Below, piece after piece: positions 35,480 through 48,131 of a DNA stretch of 64,000 nucleotides; positions within the stretch are counted from its first letter, which is position 1; each line of letters starts with the position of its first letter. The stretch is from assembly GCA_017163975.1 (NCBI GenBank), contig JAFFSR010000249.1, positions 3,595,001 to 3,659,000 on the forward strand, given 5' to 3'. The position numbers and the translations under genes are program-made. The stretch comes from Anastatus disparis. Lineage: Eukaryota > Arthropoda > Insecta > Hymenoptera > Eupelmidae. The notes beneath the pieces are model-generated. The model searched no databases and was not told where the DNA came from. It worked only from the letters and a program-made list of their open reading frames with translations.

Positions 35480-36813
35480 TAATTATCCGTTTAGAGGGAA
35501 AAACTTTATCATATCAGGTGATTTTAGACAAACATCACTAATAGTAAAACATAGAAATAAAACACAAATAGTAGAAAATTGTGTCATAAAAAGCTATTTA
35601 TGGGAACATTTTCAATTTATGTCTTTGAAAGAAAATAAACGTTTATCGGAATCAGATGATAAATTTAAAAATTGGTTACTAAATATAGGAAATGGTAATT
35701 TTCATTTAAAATATGAAAACGGAAATGAAGTTATACAAATTCCAAAAGAAATATTGTCAAATGGCAACCTAATTGATGAAATTTACAGGCATAAGATGAA
35801 TATTGAAAATTGTGACTATTACGAAAATATTATATTAGCACCAAAATACGTAGATGTAACAGAAATGAATGAACTAGTAATAGAGTACTTAAGGGGATGT
35901 AAAACGGACACTGCACCTGTACTTATGAGTTTGGCCTATCTTTTCATCATATTGCAAAACTTGAGGAAAAGAAATGCTTTAGTTTGTAGTATTTACCATG
36001 AAGATTATTCAGTTAAATTTTCAAATAAATTCATTCATTAGTTTTTGAGAATTTTGGGTTCCAATATTACAATTAAAATTTTTAGATTTTGTACAAGAAA
36101 TCTAAAATTCTGAGAAACTAATAAATGAATTTATTTAAAAATTTAACTAAATAATCTTCATGGTAGATACTACAAACTAAAGCATTTATTTTCTTAAAAT
36201 TTTGCAATTAAATAAAAAGATAGTAAATATTTATGAGTACAGGTGTAGTATCCATTTTACATCTCCTTAAGCATTGACTCTGCAAAAGATGCGAATGACG
36301 AAAGTTTAGACGCTAATTCGCCAAAAGAATTCTTAAATTCTTTAACGCCCAATGGTTCACCTTTACATAGATTATGAAAAAAGGAGCTATAGTAATGCTT
36401 TTAAGAAATGTTAATTCGAATGAAGGACTTTGTAACGGAACCTGATTAGTAATAACGACATTAAAACTATTTACTCTTATTGCACAAATATTAACAGGAA
36501 GTAAAAAAGGGAGCACTATATTCTTACCGCGTATGACTTTAGCAGCAAATGATGAACTGCCATTCCAGATGACCAGAAAACAATTTCCTGTAAAACTTGC
36601 TCATGCAATGACTATTAATAAGTTGCAAGGACAATAATTTAAAAAATTAGGAGTGTATTTACCAACACCAATTTTTGGTCATGGGCAGTTATACGTCGCA
36701 CTTTCAAGAACGAGTAATAAAAAAGAATTGAAAATATTATTAACAGAAAAATCAAGAAAAATTAAAGATGAAGTGGTTTGTACTAAAAACATCGTTTACA
36801 AAGAAATATTATG
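35480..36813 (+). pseudogene. Helitron Pif1-type helicase C-terminal part, split by a MITE
   Basis: The frame begins at NYPFRGKNFIISGDFRQT (about 35483-35540), where GDFRQ is the Pif1 motif. SYLWEHFQF, NWLLNIGNG and the LAPKYVDVTEMNE block follow. A 374-bp TTAA MITE (35893-36266) interrupts it. On the other side the frame resumes with SIDSAKDANDE and FLNSLTPNG. After a frameshift near 36375 come [26 protein letters not shown] (with a stop where T is usual), GVYLPTPIFGHGQLYVALSRT and a short tail ending at TGA 36811-36813. Helicase motifs I and II are missing upstream. Confidence 0.85.
35893..36266. mobile_element. 374-bp TTAA MITE, copy 2, inside Helitron helicase
   Basis: Ends GGGGATGTAAAACGGACAC and TTTTACATCTCC, flanked by TTAA (35889-35892, 36267-36270). 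Same length and family as 14937-15310. Removing the MITE and one TTAA joins the helicase frame without a shift, so it landed in what was then readable coding sequence. Confidence 0.9.
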
Positions 36814-37170
36814 AAACTACAATACAAAAAATTAAATATAACGAATAAGAAAATGAAATCAAACACATTTGAAACTCTTATATAACATTGAATACAAAAA
36901 AATTAAAAATTTTGATAAAGATTTTAGCGCTGTGTTGTTAAAAATCACGGCTGTTATTGTTAGTTCTGTACCATTAAAAAATCGCGATTGCTTTTTTAAA
37001 TGCTGTGTATTTATAAAAAACATGGCTGCTATTGTGAATGCTGTAATGGGGAAGAACGCTAAAACTTCTATAAGTGCTGTGTAATTAGAACACGTACATA
37101 TGTATGCTCAGAAGCAAAGAAACAGAGTCAAAAAGCAGCATCAGAGTCATAAAACGATTTTATAATAAGC
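36814..37170. other. Downstream flank of the Helitron helicase
   Basis: It contains loosely repeated ctgttattgttagttctgt / ctgctattgtgaatgctgt segments at 36945 and 37025. A 71-codon frame (36869) has no motif. A Helitron 3' hairpin with CTRR end may be here but could not be located. Confidence 0.4.
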
Positions 37171-37410
37171 AAAAAAGGGAGACAAACACGCAGATGAATA
37201 GACAAATACGGAAAAATAAGACACCGAACAGAGGAATGACAACAACAAACAAAGACAGAGAGATAGAAAGGAGGAGACAAAGAGACGAAAATATAGGAAT
37301 GTAAACAAAGAGACGTAGACAAAGGGATGGAGACACAGACAAAGAGACAGAGAAGGAAACAAAATGAGAAGGCAAATGAACAGAGACAAAGCAACAAAAG
37401 TACTTTAAAA
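37171..37410 (+). repeat. Purine-rich (gacaaagaga)n-like tract
   Basis: Roughly 240 bp in which almost all bases are A or G, with gacaaagagac-type units of 10-12 bp. Long purine strands of this kind can form triplexes. The minus-strand Ser/Leu/Cys-rich frames here are shadows of the composition. Confidence 0.8.
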
Positions 37411-37690
37411 GAAAAAAGTATAAAAGTAGAGAAGTACTTTACGCTTGGTCAATATTCGAAATAATCGGATTTGCGGAAGAAAAGTACTTTACGCCCATTC
37501 ACTATTTGCAATAATCGAATAAGCAGAATAAAAATACTTGAAGTTCGCTTACTATTTAAAATAATCAAATTTGCCAAAAAAAAAACTTTACGCCCAGTCA
37601 ATATTTAAAAAAATCGAATTTGAAAGAGAAAACTACTCAACACTAGCTCAACATTCATAGTAATCGAATTGGAAAGAGAAAATATAAATC
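37411..37690 (+). repeat. ~57-bp tandem repeats
   Basis: Five units sharing aaagtactttacgcccagtc, then aatattt, aataatcgaattt and a ggaagag(aa) end. Starts lie near 37427, 37483, 37540, 37590 and 37640, with growing divergence. Confidence 0.75.
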
Positions 37691-39235
37691 ATAAACCTAT
37701 AAACCCATAAACCACAAAACCCATTAACCATTAACCCATTAACCATTAACCCATAAACCATATACCCATAAACCAATGAACCCATAAACCATTAACCCAT
37801 AAACCATAAACCCGTAAACCAGAAAACCCATAAACCATTAACCCATAAACCATTAACCCATAAACCATTAACCCATAAACCATTAACCCATAAACCATTA
37901 ACCCATAAACCATAAACCCATAAACCAATGAACCCATAAATCAAAAACCCATAAACCATTAACCCATAAACCAGAAAACCCATAAACCAGAAAACCCATA
38001 AACCAGAAAACCCATAAACCAGAAAACCCATAAACCAGAAAACCCATAAACCAGAAAACCCATAAACCATTAACCCATAAACCATAAACCCATAAACCAA
38101 TGAACCCATAAATCAAAAAACCCATAAACCATTAACCCATAAACCATAAACCCATAAACCAGAAAACCCATAAACCATTAACCCATAAACCATTAACCCA
38201 TAAACCATAAACCCATGAACCATAAACCCATAAACCAGAAACCTATAAACCATAAACTTATAAATCATTAACCATAAACCCATAAACCATACACTCATAA
38301 ACTATAAACCTATAACCCATGTACTCATAAACCCATGAACCATAAATCCATAAACCACAAACTATAAACCCATAAATCATAAACCCATAATCTTATAGAC
38401 CATGAACCTAAAAACTATAATCCCATGAACCATAAACCCATTCACCTATAAACCATGAACTATAAACTGAAAAATCATAAACCCATAAATCCATAAACCA
38501 TGAATGATAAAGCCACGAACCCATAAACGATGAACCATGAACCTAAAAACAATTAACTTATGAACCATATACCCATGAACCATAAACTATAAGCCCATAA
38601 ACCCTGAACTTATCAACTATAAACCCATAAACCATAAACATATAAACCATAAACATATAAACCATAAACCCATAAAGCATAAACCCATAAACCATAAACC
38701 CATAAAGCATAAACCCATAACCCATGTACTCATAAACCCGTGAACCATAACCCCACAAACTATAAACCATAAACCCGTAAACCATGAACCCATAAATCAT
38801 AAATCCATAAACCATAAATTCATAAACTCATAGACCATGAACATAAAAACCATAAACCCATGAACCATAAACCAATGAACCCATAAACCATAAACTATAA
38901 ACCCATAAACTGAAAAACCATAAACCCATGAACCATAAAGCTGGGAACCCATAAACTATGAACCATAAACCTAAAAACAATAAACCCATGAACTATACAC
39001 CCATGAACCATAAACTACAAACCCATCAACCATTAACCCATAAACCATAAGCATATAAAACATTAACCCATAAACCATAAACCCATAAACCTATTAACCA
39101 CGAACCAATAAACCATAAATCCATAAACCATAAAATTATAAACCCATGAACAATAAACTATAAACCCATAAACAATAAACTATGAACCCATAAACCGTTA
39201 AACTTATAAACTATAAACCCATAAACCATAAACTA
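37691..39235 (+). repeat. 15-bp minisatellite (CCATAAA/CCCATAAA)
   Basis: More than 90 copies of a 15-bp unit built from 7- and 8-bp half units (ccataaa and cccataaa). Variants include ccattaa and ccagaaaa. The most regular block is 37830-38130. Divergence increases toward 39235. The minus strand gives open frames of repeated GLMVYG, which are artefacts of the array. The unit resembles a degenerate telomere-type C-rich repeat but matches no telomere sequence I know. Confidence 0.95.
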
Positions 39236-39475
39236 AAAGATATTCACGTAAGAAAAAAAAGTCTCAATTCTTCACTTTAATATAATAGTAGTAATTATTA
39301 ATACATAATATATTCTGGTACAAAAGTAAGGACAGATAGATTCAAGGACAAGCAAACGATTCTATTTTATAAAAAAATATAAAATTTATATTAGTTTTTG
39401 AGTGAAGCCTGGAATAGCAATATAGTTGAACTTGATTTAAGTTAAATTCAACAGTTTTTCCGTTTCGGACTTCAC

Positions 39476-40925
39476 TTGAAAACTAACGAAAATATTATAA
39501 TTTTTCTAATAAAATCTTATATGAGATGGGATCTGAAGAGTGATGATATCCTCTTGATCGTCACTGCTACTAAGCGTTTTTGCTGCCGTAAACCGGATAA
39601 TCTTAATTTAAATACTTTTAATTCTAGTCTTATGTTTTTTTTAGTTAACAAGGTTCAAAGGTCACTTGATGACCTTTCTGTCATCGTTAATAATGTTACT
39701 CTGCTTTCGCTAAATGATTTGAGTCCCTTGCCGCCTGTAGATGTTCTCTTCCATAACATAATTCTTGATAAGATGGTGGATAGCTGCAGTAAAGTCCTGG
39801 TTGACACTTTTGACTTTTATGCTTCTCATAAACGTATTAACATAAGGCCTCGCAATAAACCTTGGGTCTCTAATGACTAACGTCTTCTCATAAGATAGCG
39901 CAATCGTGCTTATCGGTGGGCGGCTAGGACTGGTCGTTTGGTTGATATTGACATTTATAGAACCTTGAGGAACTCCATATGCAACAAACTTAACACAGCA
40001 AAATTTCTTTATACATCCAATCGTAACGAGCAGGCGAACGATTCGAAGGCAAAATGGTCGACTCTTCACAAATTAGATTTTGCCAACAAGGCACTTCTCT
40101 CTCCTCCTCGATACTTTTCAGCCTCGAATCTTCTGATTCACTATTCTAACATATTCCGGTGTGGTCCTGCTCTAACTTCAGTGGATGTTAATGCTATTTT
40201 TATAATTCTTCTATTTGATTCAACTCCTGTTTTCAAGTTCTATGAAACGGGCACCAAAATGGTTAGCAGTCTTATTGCTGCAACTGTGTCCAAGTCCTCT
40301 GGTCCAGACAATGTCTTGGTCTCGATGATAAAGTTAACTGCTCAATCCTTCGCAGAACTTTTAACACGCTTGGTTAACGCTTTCTTGAAACCTTTAGCCT
40401 TTTCATCTTGCTAGAAGAGAGCCTATCTATTTTCTCTGGCCAAGCTAAATGCCATGCTCAGTCCTGGTCAAACCAGACCTATCGCTAGGCTATGAGAGCC
40501 GTCTAGAAAGAGTAGCCAACTTGTAGCTTCTTAATCACATCAATGCAAATAATTTTCTTAATCATCATGCTGGTTTTCGAGTGTCAGACCTCGCTTCTTT
40601 CGAGTGTCAGATCTTCTTTTGTTGTTTTTTCAAAAGCCTTCGATACGATTATGATGATCCGAAAAGTGGTCTGTCAGGCGAGTGGGCGCTTTTGAACACA
40701 GTGTTCCATTAGGTAATGTGTTTGATCCTTAGCTGCTTTTCTAAGCATAAGCTGTTTGTTGATAACCTGCAAATCTATCGTGCTTATTATCCTGATAACT
40801 TTTCTGTTGAGATCGTGAACATCAACTCTCACATTTATGCTCTGACTCGCTGGGCGGCTGTCAACGGCCTTATGATTAATTTAGCTAAAGCACACTCTAT
40901 AATAATCGATAGTAAACAACCTTAG
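39476..40925 (+). pseudogene. Non-LTR retrotransposon (LINE) ORF2 remnant
   Basis: Broken frames hold the linker between endonuclease and RT (NIRPRNKPWVSND; YRTLRNSICNKLNTAKFLY, about 39830-40000). The start of the RT domain follows (SKSSGPDNVLVSMIKL, about 40290). After several breaks comes the catalytic block: LFVDNLQIYRAYY at about 40745, where the usual ADD is VDN, then LTRWAAVNGLMINLAKAH. Multiple stops, frameshifts and the altered catalytic motif make it dead. Endonuclease and 3' end are missing. Relation to Jockey-like or I-like clades is not resolved. Confidence 0.75.
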
Positions 40926-41329
40926 TTTTTGATATGGGCATAATTTCTCGATTCGAATGGCACACTTTCGACTGGCTCTTGGATGTGGATCACGGGGATA
41001 GGGATGCATTGTTATGTCTCAATGTCACTGTTTTGCGCTATATTTTTTATCAAATATAGCAACATAATAAAGCTTTATAATCATTTGAGATTTTTATATT
41101 TTTGTATACGATATTTTTTGTTTAATTAATGCACTTAATTAAAATTAGTATTTATTGGTATTAAATCATAAATATTTATAAGTACTCATGTGCAGTTAAA
41201 TTAAATCATATTTTATTCCGTTACTTAATTTTTTATAATCAAAATGATTACTTATATATGAAAAATTTATCCTAAAGTTTTTTTTTGTTTGTTACATCTT
41301 ATATTATATTAAAGAGGTATATCTTTTGG

Positions 41330-41776
41330 TTCTCCGGTTCTTCGATTCTCCGGTTCTCCGGTTTTCCAGAAGTATACATTATTTTTCCTAATAAGAGTAG
41401 ACATTTTAAATTGGGTCTTATATTTTAGGTCTTATGTTTTTGAACCTTATTAATTTTTGGGCCTTATATTTTTTTGTGTTGAATATTTTTTTGGGACCTA
41501 TAGTTCTTTGGGCCCAATATTTTTTTGGATTTTATAATTTTTTGGGTCCTATACTTTCTTAAATTGCAAAATTTTTTGGGTCCTATATTTTGCGGATACT
41601 ATATTTTTTGGATCCTATATTTTTTTGGGTCCTATATGCTTTGGGCCTTATATATTCTTGGGACCTTGATTTTTTTGGGTATTTTATTTTTTTGGTTCCT
41701 ATATTTTTATGTTCTTATATTTTTTGGGCCTAATTTTGTGGGTCCTATTTTTGGGTTCTATATTTTTTTAATTACA
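41330..41776 (+). repeat. Degenerate ggttctccggttctt and tttgggtcctatattt repeats
   Basis: 41331-41370 is a short repeat of ggttctccggttctt. From 41410 to 41770 a T-rich unit of about 16-18 bp (ttttttgggtcctatat) recurs about twenty times. The open frame rich in Phe, Leu and Gly at 41525 is its translation. 40930-41330 shows nothing recognisable. Confidence 0.75.
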
Positions 41777-41777
41777 T

Positions 41778-41836
<59 letters not shown>
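41777..41836. repeat. (TA)n microsatellite
   Basis: Uninterrupted alternating TA, about 60 bp. Confidence 0.95.
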
Positions 41837-41838
<2 letters not shown>

Positions 41839-41920
41839 TATTGCTTTCACATAGGATAACAACTTCGTATTGGCTGAAAAATCACACAAACAATCTTATT
41901 CACACATACATATTTGTTTA

Positions 41921-41988
<68 letters not shown>
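41921..41988. repeat. (TC)n-(TA)n compound microsatellite
   Basis: About 24 bp of TC dinucleotides run straight into about 42 bp of TA. Confidence 0.95.
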
Positions 41989-41992
<4 letters not shown>

Positions 41993-42218
41993 TTTTATTA
42001 TATATACAACATACATACACTATATGCAGCGTTTTATCCAAGCTTCTATTGTTTTACAAAAGGATTTTTCAGTATAGCGTTTTTTTTTATTTTGAAATAC
42101 AGGCTCTGCTTTAGACGCTCACTTGTTTATTTTTATCTCTAATGCAATATGTTTAGGCGTTTTAAATTTTTGAATTTTTCTATAAAACATTAATTTGAAA
42201 AGCATGACTTAATATGTA

Positions 42219-42375
42219 GCGTATCTTTATATACAGTTGATTATTACAGCTAATCCCTATATGAAGTCGGTTATTACAAGGTATCCTCATATGCAGCTGA
42301 TTATTACAGCGGATTCTCATATGCAGCCGATTATTACAGCGCATCTCTATATGCAGCCGATAATTACAACGCATT
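42219..42375 (+). repeat. 30-bp tandem repeat, five units
   Basis: Units of about 30 bp share atatgcagccgattattacag followed by cgcatct(c). They start near 42230, 42261, 42291, 42320 and 42350. The minus-strand frame (repeats of RLHMRIRCNNQ type) is a by-product. Confidence 0.85.
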
Positions 42376-43240
42376 CCAAATGGATAAAAACTGATGAAAA
42401 TAGTTATTATTAAAAAATGTTGAAAAGGAGGTAGAGACAACAATTAATAAATAAAACAGTTTATAACTTCTATAAGCATATAAAGTAATTAAAATTGAAC
42501 GATTTTTTATTAAAAATTATATAGAAGGTAAACAAATTTGTAATTCATATAGGAATTTTGATAATGTTAGCAATCAATTGAATCAAATTCAATAACTTCT
42601 TCAAAAAAGTAAATATAAAAAAATAAAAAAATAATACATTTTTTGGTGTTAGATGTACCCAATTTAAGATACTTCTGGTGTTATATACTATTAATAACTC
42701 TTTTCTTATGTTTAATTTACTTTTATTTCATAGGGTTAACATTCAATTACGAACAAACATTCATGGCATTTTATTGGTTTTGATTCTTTATATTGAACTT
42801 AATTTTGTAATAAAAATTTTATATTGCTCATTTTTTTTACCAACGCACATTTTTTCTGGAATTTTGCATCCGTTTGTAAGATATTTTTATAAATATAACT
42901 GTAGTAAATGATTATATTCTATTGTTTGAAAAATGAAATATATTATCATAAACATTCAACGCTCATTATTCGCATTGCTTTCACCTGACCAGAGCGTTAT
43001 TAGATGAAGACATCAATTTGGTTCTCTTAAGTGTTATAACTTTTTCAACATCATTATTTTGTAGATATTTGTTATAATAATTGTTTTGCATTTTTATAAT
43101 GTTTTATTAAGATTGTTTATTGAATAAGACATTACTTTATTGTTCGTATTTTTTCTCATTTTATTTATAATATATCTTTATACACAATATTTTTAGTATA
43201 AATTTTGTCTTTATTTTTCTTTTTATTAGGCTTTATTTTT
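42376..43240. other. AT-rich stretch, no supported gene
   Basis: No repeat, RNA or coding motif was recognised. Short frames (for example 42678-42911) are AT-rich translations. Confidence 0.45.
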
Positions 43241-43244
43241 GCAT

Positions 43245-44000
43245 TATTTAGCAATGAAACTTTAAAATTTTTCCTATTTTCAACTCTTGATAGAGCAACG
43301 TATAATTAACTATGACTAAATACTGGTGTTGGTAGATATACACCAACATGAATATAAGAGCCTCCTTGGGATTTGTTGATTGTCATAGCAAAACCCAATC
43401 GTTCAGGAAACTGTTTACGACACATATTAACAGAGGGCTAAACTATCTAACAAACTAGAATATAACTTATCTTTTTGGTAGGTCTCATATTATTTAAAAA
43501 CTACGCGATAAAATAATTTGAATGTTATTACAAAATTTACTTATTATATTAATGTCTAGTGAGGGCTACTATTTTTTTCTCGCTACAACGGATGGTGTGT
43601 ATATAAATGATGAAAAACGCTATTAGACAAAGATAGATAGTTCGGCCTCCTCTTAAATGGCATTTCTTCTTTGGATGGAGATAATGTTATTCGTGGTATC
43701 AAAACTAATTTTCCTGCAATTTCCCATTTAATATTTCAGCGTTAATTAAATATTTCACTAGCATTTTTATTGATAGTCGTGTTCCATTACAAAAGCCGTC
43801 GTTGAAATTTAAATTTCTTAAAAGGATAATAATAGCACCAACTTTAAATTTTGATTTAATTTTAATATGTGGTGGCAGTCCATCAGGTGTAATTGAATTT
43901 AAAAATTCTATTAGTAAAATAACATCTAAATTTTCACCATTATCATCTTCTGCAGAATCTATACTTGAGTATTTAATAGTTTGTCCTTTCATAATATCGA
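43245..44000 (-). pseudogene. Second Helitron Pif1 helicase C-terminal remnant
   Basis: Read on the minus strand, 43992-43705 encodes YSSIDSAEDDNGENLD, FLNSITPDGLPPH and IIILLRNLNFNDGFCNGTRL. After degraded sequence, 43440-43250 gives [24 protein letters not shown], a stop and LYVALSRVE. These are the same blocks as in 36267-36750 on the plus strand, but clearly diverged, so this is another Helitron copy in inverted orientation. Frame breaks at about 43600 and 43320. Confidence 0.8.
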
Positions 44001-44663
44001 GTATTTTATTATTAATATTTATTACATTATTCGTAGGTGCTAATATAATTTTATCATTTAAATTTATTTTTTTGTATTAATTTGTTTTATTAACGTTTGA
44101 ATAGTTACCTTCACCTATATTTAATAACCATGATGATGATATTTCAGTACTTTCGAAAGCTGAAATAAAAAAAATATTATGTATTGGATAAAATAAAATA
44201 TTTAGAAAAAATGTTCTAAAGAATACTATACTATTCAATACCTGAACTTGCCTAAAATATACTTTTTTAAAAGTAATAATAAAGATTAAATAGTATTTAT
44301 CAATTTGAACAATAATTAAAAACAAAAAATAACAGTTATAATATTCAAAAGATTCCAAGAAATTTGATAAAATTATAAAATAAAAAAATAGTTTGATGGT
44401 ATTTTTATGAATTTTATATTATTTTAAAAAGTTGAAACAGAAGAGCTTATTAATCAATGTCAATTTCATTCCTTTTCATTAAAAAGAATGAATTGAATAC
44501 AGTAATACTTGACGATTACTTGATTGATTTCTAAACTTTCTTGAGCCAAAACTGTCTATTGTAACGTCAAAATGTTAAGAATTTAATAGCAAGATTGGTA
44601 AAGTTGAATTTTATAGTTTATTTTTATTTTATTAATCAATCTTACCTTACTACTTTTTTTCTA

Positions 44664-44723
<60 letters not shown>

Positions 44724-45340
44724 AACGATTATTCTTTAAACAATAAATTTTAAGTAAGCAGCAAAATAATGAGACCAATCTTGCCTTCTTCTGGTAAAGT
44801 TAGTATACTCGCCGACTTTACCACTCAGCAATATCCGTTGGGTTCGTTTTTGAATTTACATAAAATTTCTTTTGATAACTTTATATTTTTGACAGCACAT
44901 ATTAGCATGCAACATAACATTTAATTTAAGACCCACATAAAATTGACATAAGGCGGTGTGTGAAATAAACAATACTATATTTTATTTTGAGATGGTCATG
45001 TATATGACGTCTTTTGAAAAATGGTTCTCATTTATTTTTATTTTAATACATAATTCGTCGTTTTATATGTGTATCTATCAATCAATCTAACAAAAAATTT
45101 CTATTACTGATTTGTTATATAAAAATTTTATCACTTGAAACTTTAACTCAAAGATCTAAACAAAAAAATCTCAAATAAAATATTAAAACTGAATAAAAAA
45201 AAGATGAATAAAGCTTTAAAATGAAAGAAAAAATAAAAAAAAACTATCTTTTAATTGTATTTAAGAAGGAAAAAACCATTCTCCATTCTTCTTGGCTTTT
45301 TTTATTAAATAGCTATATCGATAAATCCCAATATAAATAG
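44001..45340. other. AT-rich stretch with a (TA)n tract
   Basis: A (TA)n microsatellite at about 44664-44720. Otherwise no recognised feature. The minus-strand 93-codon frame at 44077-44358 may be upstream Helitron sequence but shows no motif. Confidence 0.45.
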
Positions 45341-45344
45341 GTCG

Positions 45345-45600
45345 TGCGTATAATGTGGTTCTGAGGACATAACCTGTAACAAACAAGATAGCCTTAATCC
45401 CTGGTGTACGATAACCTGTGCATCACCAGGCATAAAATGCTCGTGGTGTCCACTGGATAAGGGCAGCTTTTCAGCACCCTTTTACACCCATCACCATCAG
45501 GCTTTTGTGCAATGCGCAGCGGTTCTATGAGATCATAGAACGACCACTCGGGGCTTTTCGGCCGAAGGCCTAGTCTTTCCCCTTATTAGTAAAATAAATA
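45345..45600 (+). other. GC-rich island with hairpins and Cys-rich frame
   Basis: An abrupt 250-bp rise in GC content. A plus frame (about 45359-45529) reads Cys-rich peptide including CTITCASPGIKCSWC and ends at tga. It has no start codon or splice context I can defend. Two hairpins follow: tctatga/tcatagaa around 45524-45541 and ggcttttcggccgaaggcc at 45557-45575. It could be a fragment of a GC-rich element, a structured RNA or an old exon. No family is recognised. Confidence 0.35.
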
Positions 45601-45964
45601 TAATTTTATTTATTATGTAGGTTAGTACACAATCACTGTAACTACACTGACTCTATTTTTACCTGTTAATTATTGCAAGTAATCCTGCAAAAAGATATCT
45701 TATACGCAGGATTACTTATTACAAAAACAAAATCAAAAATATATGTAAATTCAATTTCCGTCGCGAATAGACAATCTTAAAATCTTTATTAATTCTTTAT
45801 TACTTATTATATTACTCTTTTAATTTTTAATAAAGAAAAAAATCTTAAGAAAAACAAATAAAATAATCGCGTCTCTTTCTTACTTTATACTGCGAATAAG
45901 CAGACAAGAAAAAAATTAGTTTGAATCTATTAAGATTTATACTTTGGGCCAGGGTTGCAAATAT

Positions 45965-46500
45965 TTAAATCATTTTGGGCTTTAAATAAATTTTAATTCA
46001 CAAATCCTTTTTGAATTCGTAATTAGAGTTTTATTTAATTAACAATTCCTTTTAAATTAATAATAAAAAATATTTTAATTAACAAATCATAATCTAATCG
46101 TGAATTGAAAAGGCTTTAATTAAAAAATCAAAAGGAATTCTTAATTAAATAAATTTCAATTAAGAAATCAAAATGTAATCGTGAATTGAAAGGACTTTAA
46201 TTACAAAATCAAAAGGAATTCTTAATTAAATAAATTTCAATTAAGAAATCAAAATTTAATCGTGAATTGAAAGGGCTTTAATTCCGAAATCAAAAGGAAT
46301 CCTTAATTAAATAAATTTCAATTAAGAAATCAAAATGTAATCGTGAATTGAAAGGGCTTTAATTCCAAAATCAAAAGGAATCCTTAATTAAATAAATTTC
46401 AATTAAGAAATCCAAATGTAATCGTGAATTGAAAGAGCGTCAGTTATGATTATGATTTGTAAATTCGAGAGCTTTAATTAAAAATTCCATAATTCCTTTT
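45965..46500 (-). repeat. 81-bp tandem array, right-arm copy
   Basis: Reverse complement of the array at 7550-8040 with nearly the same monomer order. Here some monomers carry their own changes (for example gaaatccaaatg near 46408), and one unit fewer can be counted than in the left arm, so the arrays have drifted slightly since the arm duplication. Confidence 0.85.
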
Positions 46501-46539
46501 TAATTAAACGTTTTAAAGGAATTTTTATCATATATATGT

Positions 46540-46639
46540 ATATAGAAAAACAGATGTGGACGCGCACATACATACGCACCTGGGCTCATATATATGCAAA
46601 ATTTCGTGTCGACCCAAACGCACACATACAGACAAGTTG

Positions 46640-46686
<47 letters not shown>

Positions 46687-46788
46687 CATACATACGTAGG
46701 ACATTCCACGTCAATTAGAACGCACCCACAGACAGGTTTATATATATGGGACATTTCATGCCAATGCGCATGCACACACACAGGATTA

Positions 46789-46827
<39 letters not shown>

Positions 46828-47086
46828 GGGACATTTCGGGTCAACTCGTACGTACTCATGATCACAGGCTTCTCTATATATATGGAACATTTCATGACAA
46901 CTCTCACATACCTATCCGAGTTCCTTCAGGTTCGCATATATGGGACGTTTCATGTCAATTTTCATTCATGCACACACACGTTAATATACATGGGATTTTT
47001 TATGTAAATTTCAACGCACACACATACAGGTTTATATATATGGGACATTTCATGCCAATGCGCACGCACACACACACACACACAGC

Positions 47087-47165
<79 letters not shown>

Positions 47166-47413
47166 GACATTTCATGTCAACTTGTACATACTCATAATCA
47201 CAGGCTTATTTATATATATATGGAACATTTCATGACAACTCACACACCTATCCGAGTTCTCAGGTTTTCATACATGGGACGTTTCGTGTCAATTTTCATT
47301 CATGCACACACACGTTGATATACATGGGATTTTTTTCTGTAAATTTCAACGCACGCACATACAGGTTTATATATATGAGACATTTCATGCCAATGCGCAT
47401 GCACACACACAGG

Positions 47414-47456
<43 letters not shown>

Positions 47457-48081
47457 GACATTTCATGTCAACTCGTATGTACTCATAATCACAGGCTTTT
47501 CTATATATATGGAACATTTCATGACAACTCTCACACACCTATCCGAGTTCCTTCAGGTTTACATATATGCGACGTTTCATGTCAATTTGCATTCATGCAT
47601 ACACGCTTTTATATACATGCGACTCTTTATGTCAACTCATGTACGACCTTACTGACAGGTTTTTGCATATGTATATATGGTCCATTTCATATCAAATTGC
47701 TCACGTTCACCCTCAATTTTTTTGTTTCTATATATATATATATATATGGGACATTTCATGTCAACTTGCACGTACTCGCAAGCACAGGTTTTTTTATATA
47801 TATGGAACATTTTATGACAACTTGTACACACCTATATAAGTACCCTTAGGTTTATATATATGAGACGTTTCATGTCAATTCGCATGCATGCACACACGCG
47901 TTCATGTACGTGAGACTTTTCATGTCGACTTACAAGCATGATATAAACATGTATATATATACATAAGGGACATTTCATGTAGAATCGCACGTACACACAC
48001 AGGTTTATTCAAGTTTATATGGAACATTTAATTTCAACTCATACGCGCACGCACACGCTCACACATACAAACACATATTTA

Positions 48082-48131
<50 letters not shown>

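Noticed and set aside
37746..38815. Minus-strand ORFs encoding repeated GLMVYG
   Set aside because: Direct translation of the 15-bp minisatellite, open in several frames, with no start context or domain.
37691..39235. True telomere or interstitial telomeric repeat
   Set aside because: Unit CCATAAA/CCCATAAA matches neither the insect TTAGG repeat nor other telomere repeats known to me, and it lies internally among transposons.
41847..42041. ORF with repeated Arg-Glu (minus strand)
   Set aside because: Translation of the (TC)n-(TA)n compound microsatellite.
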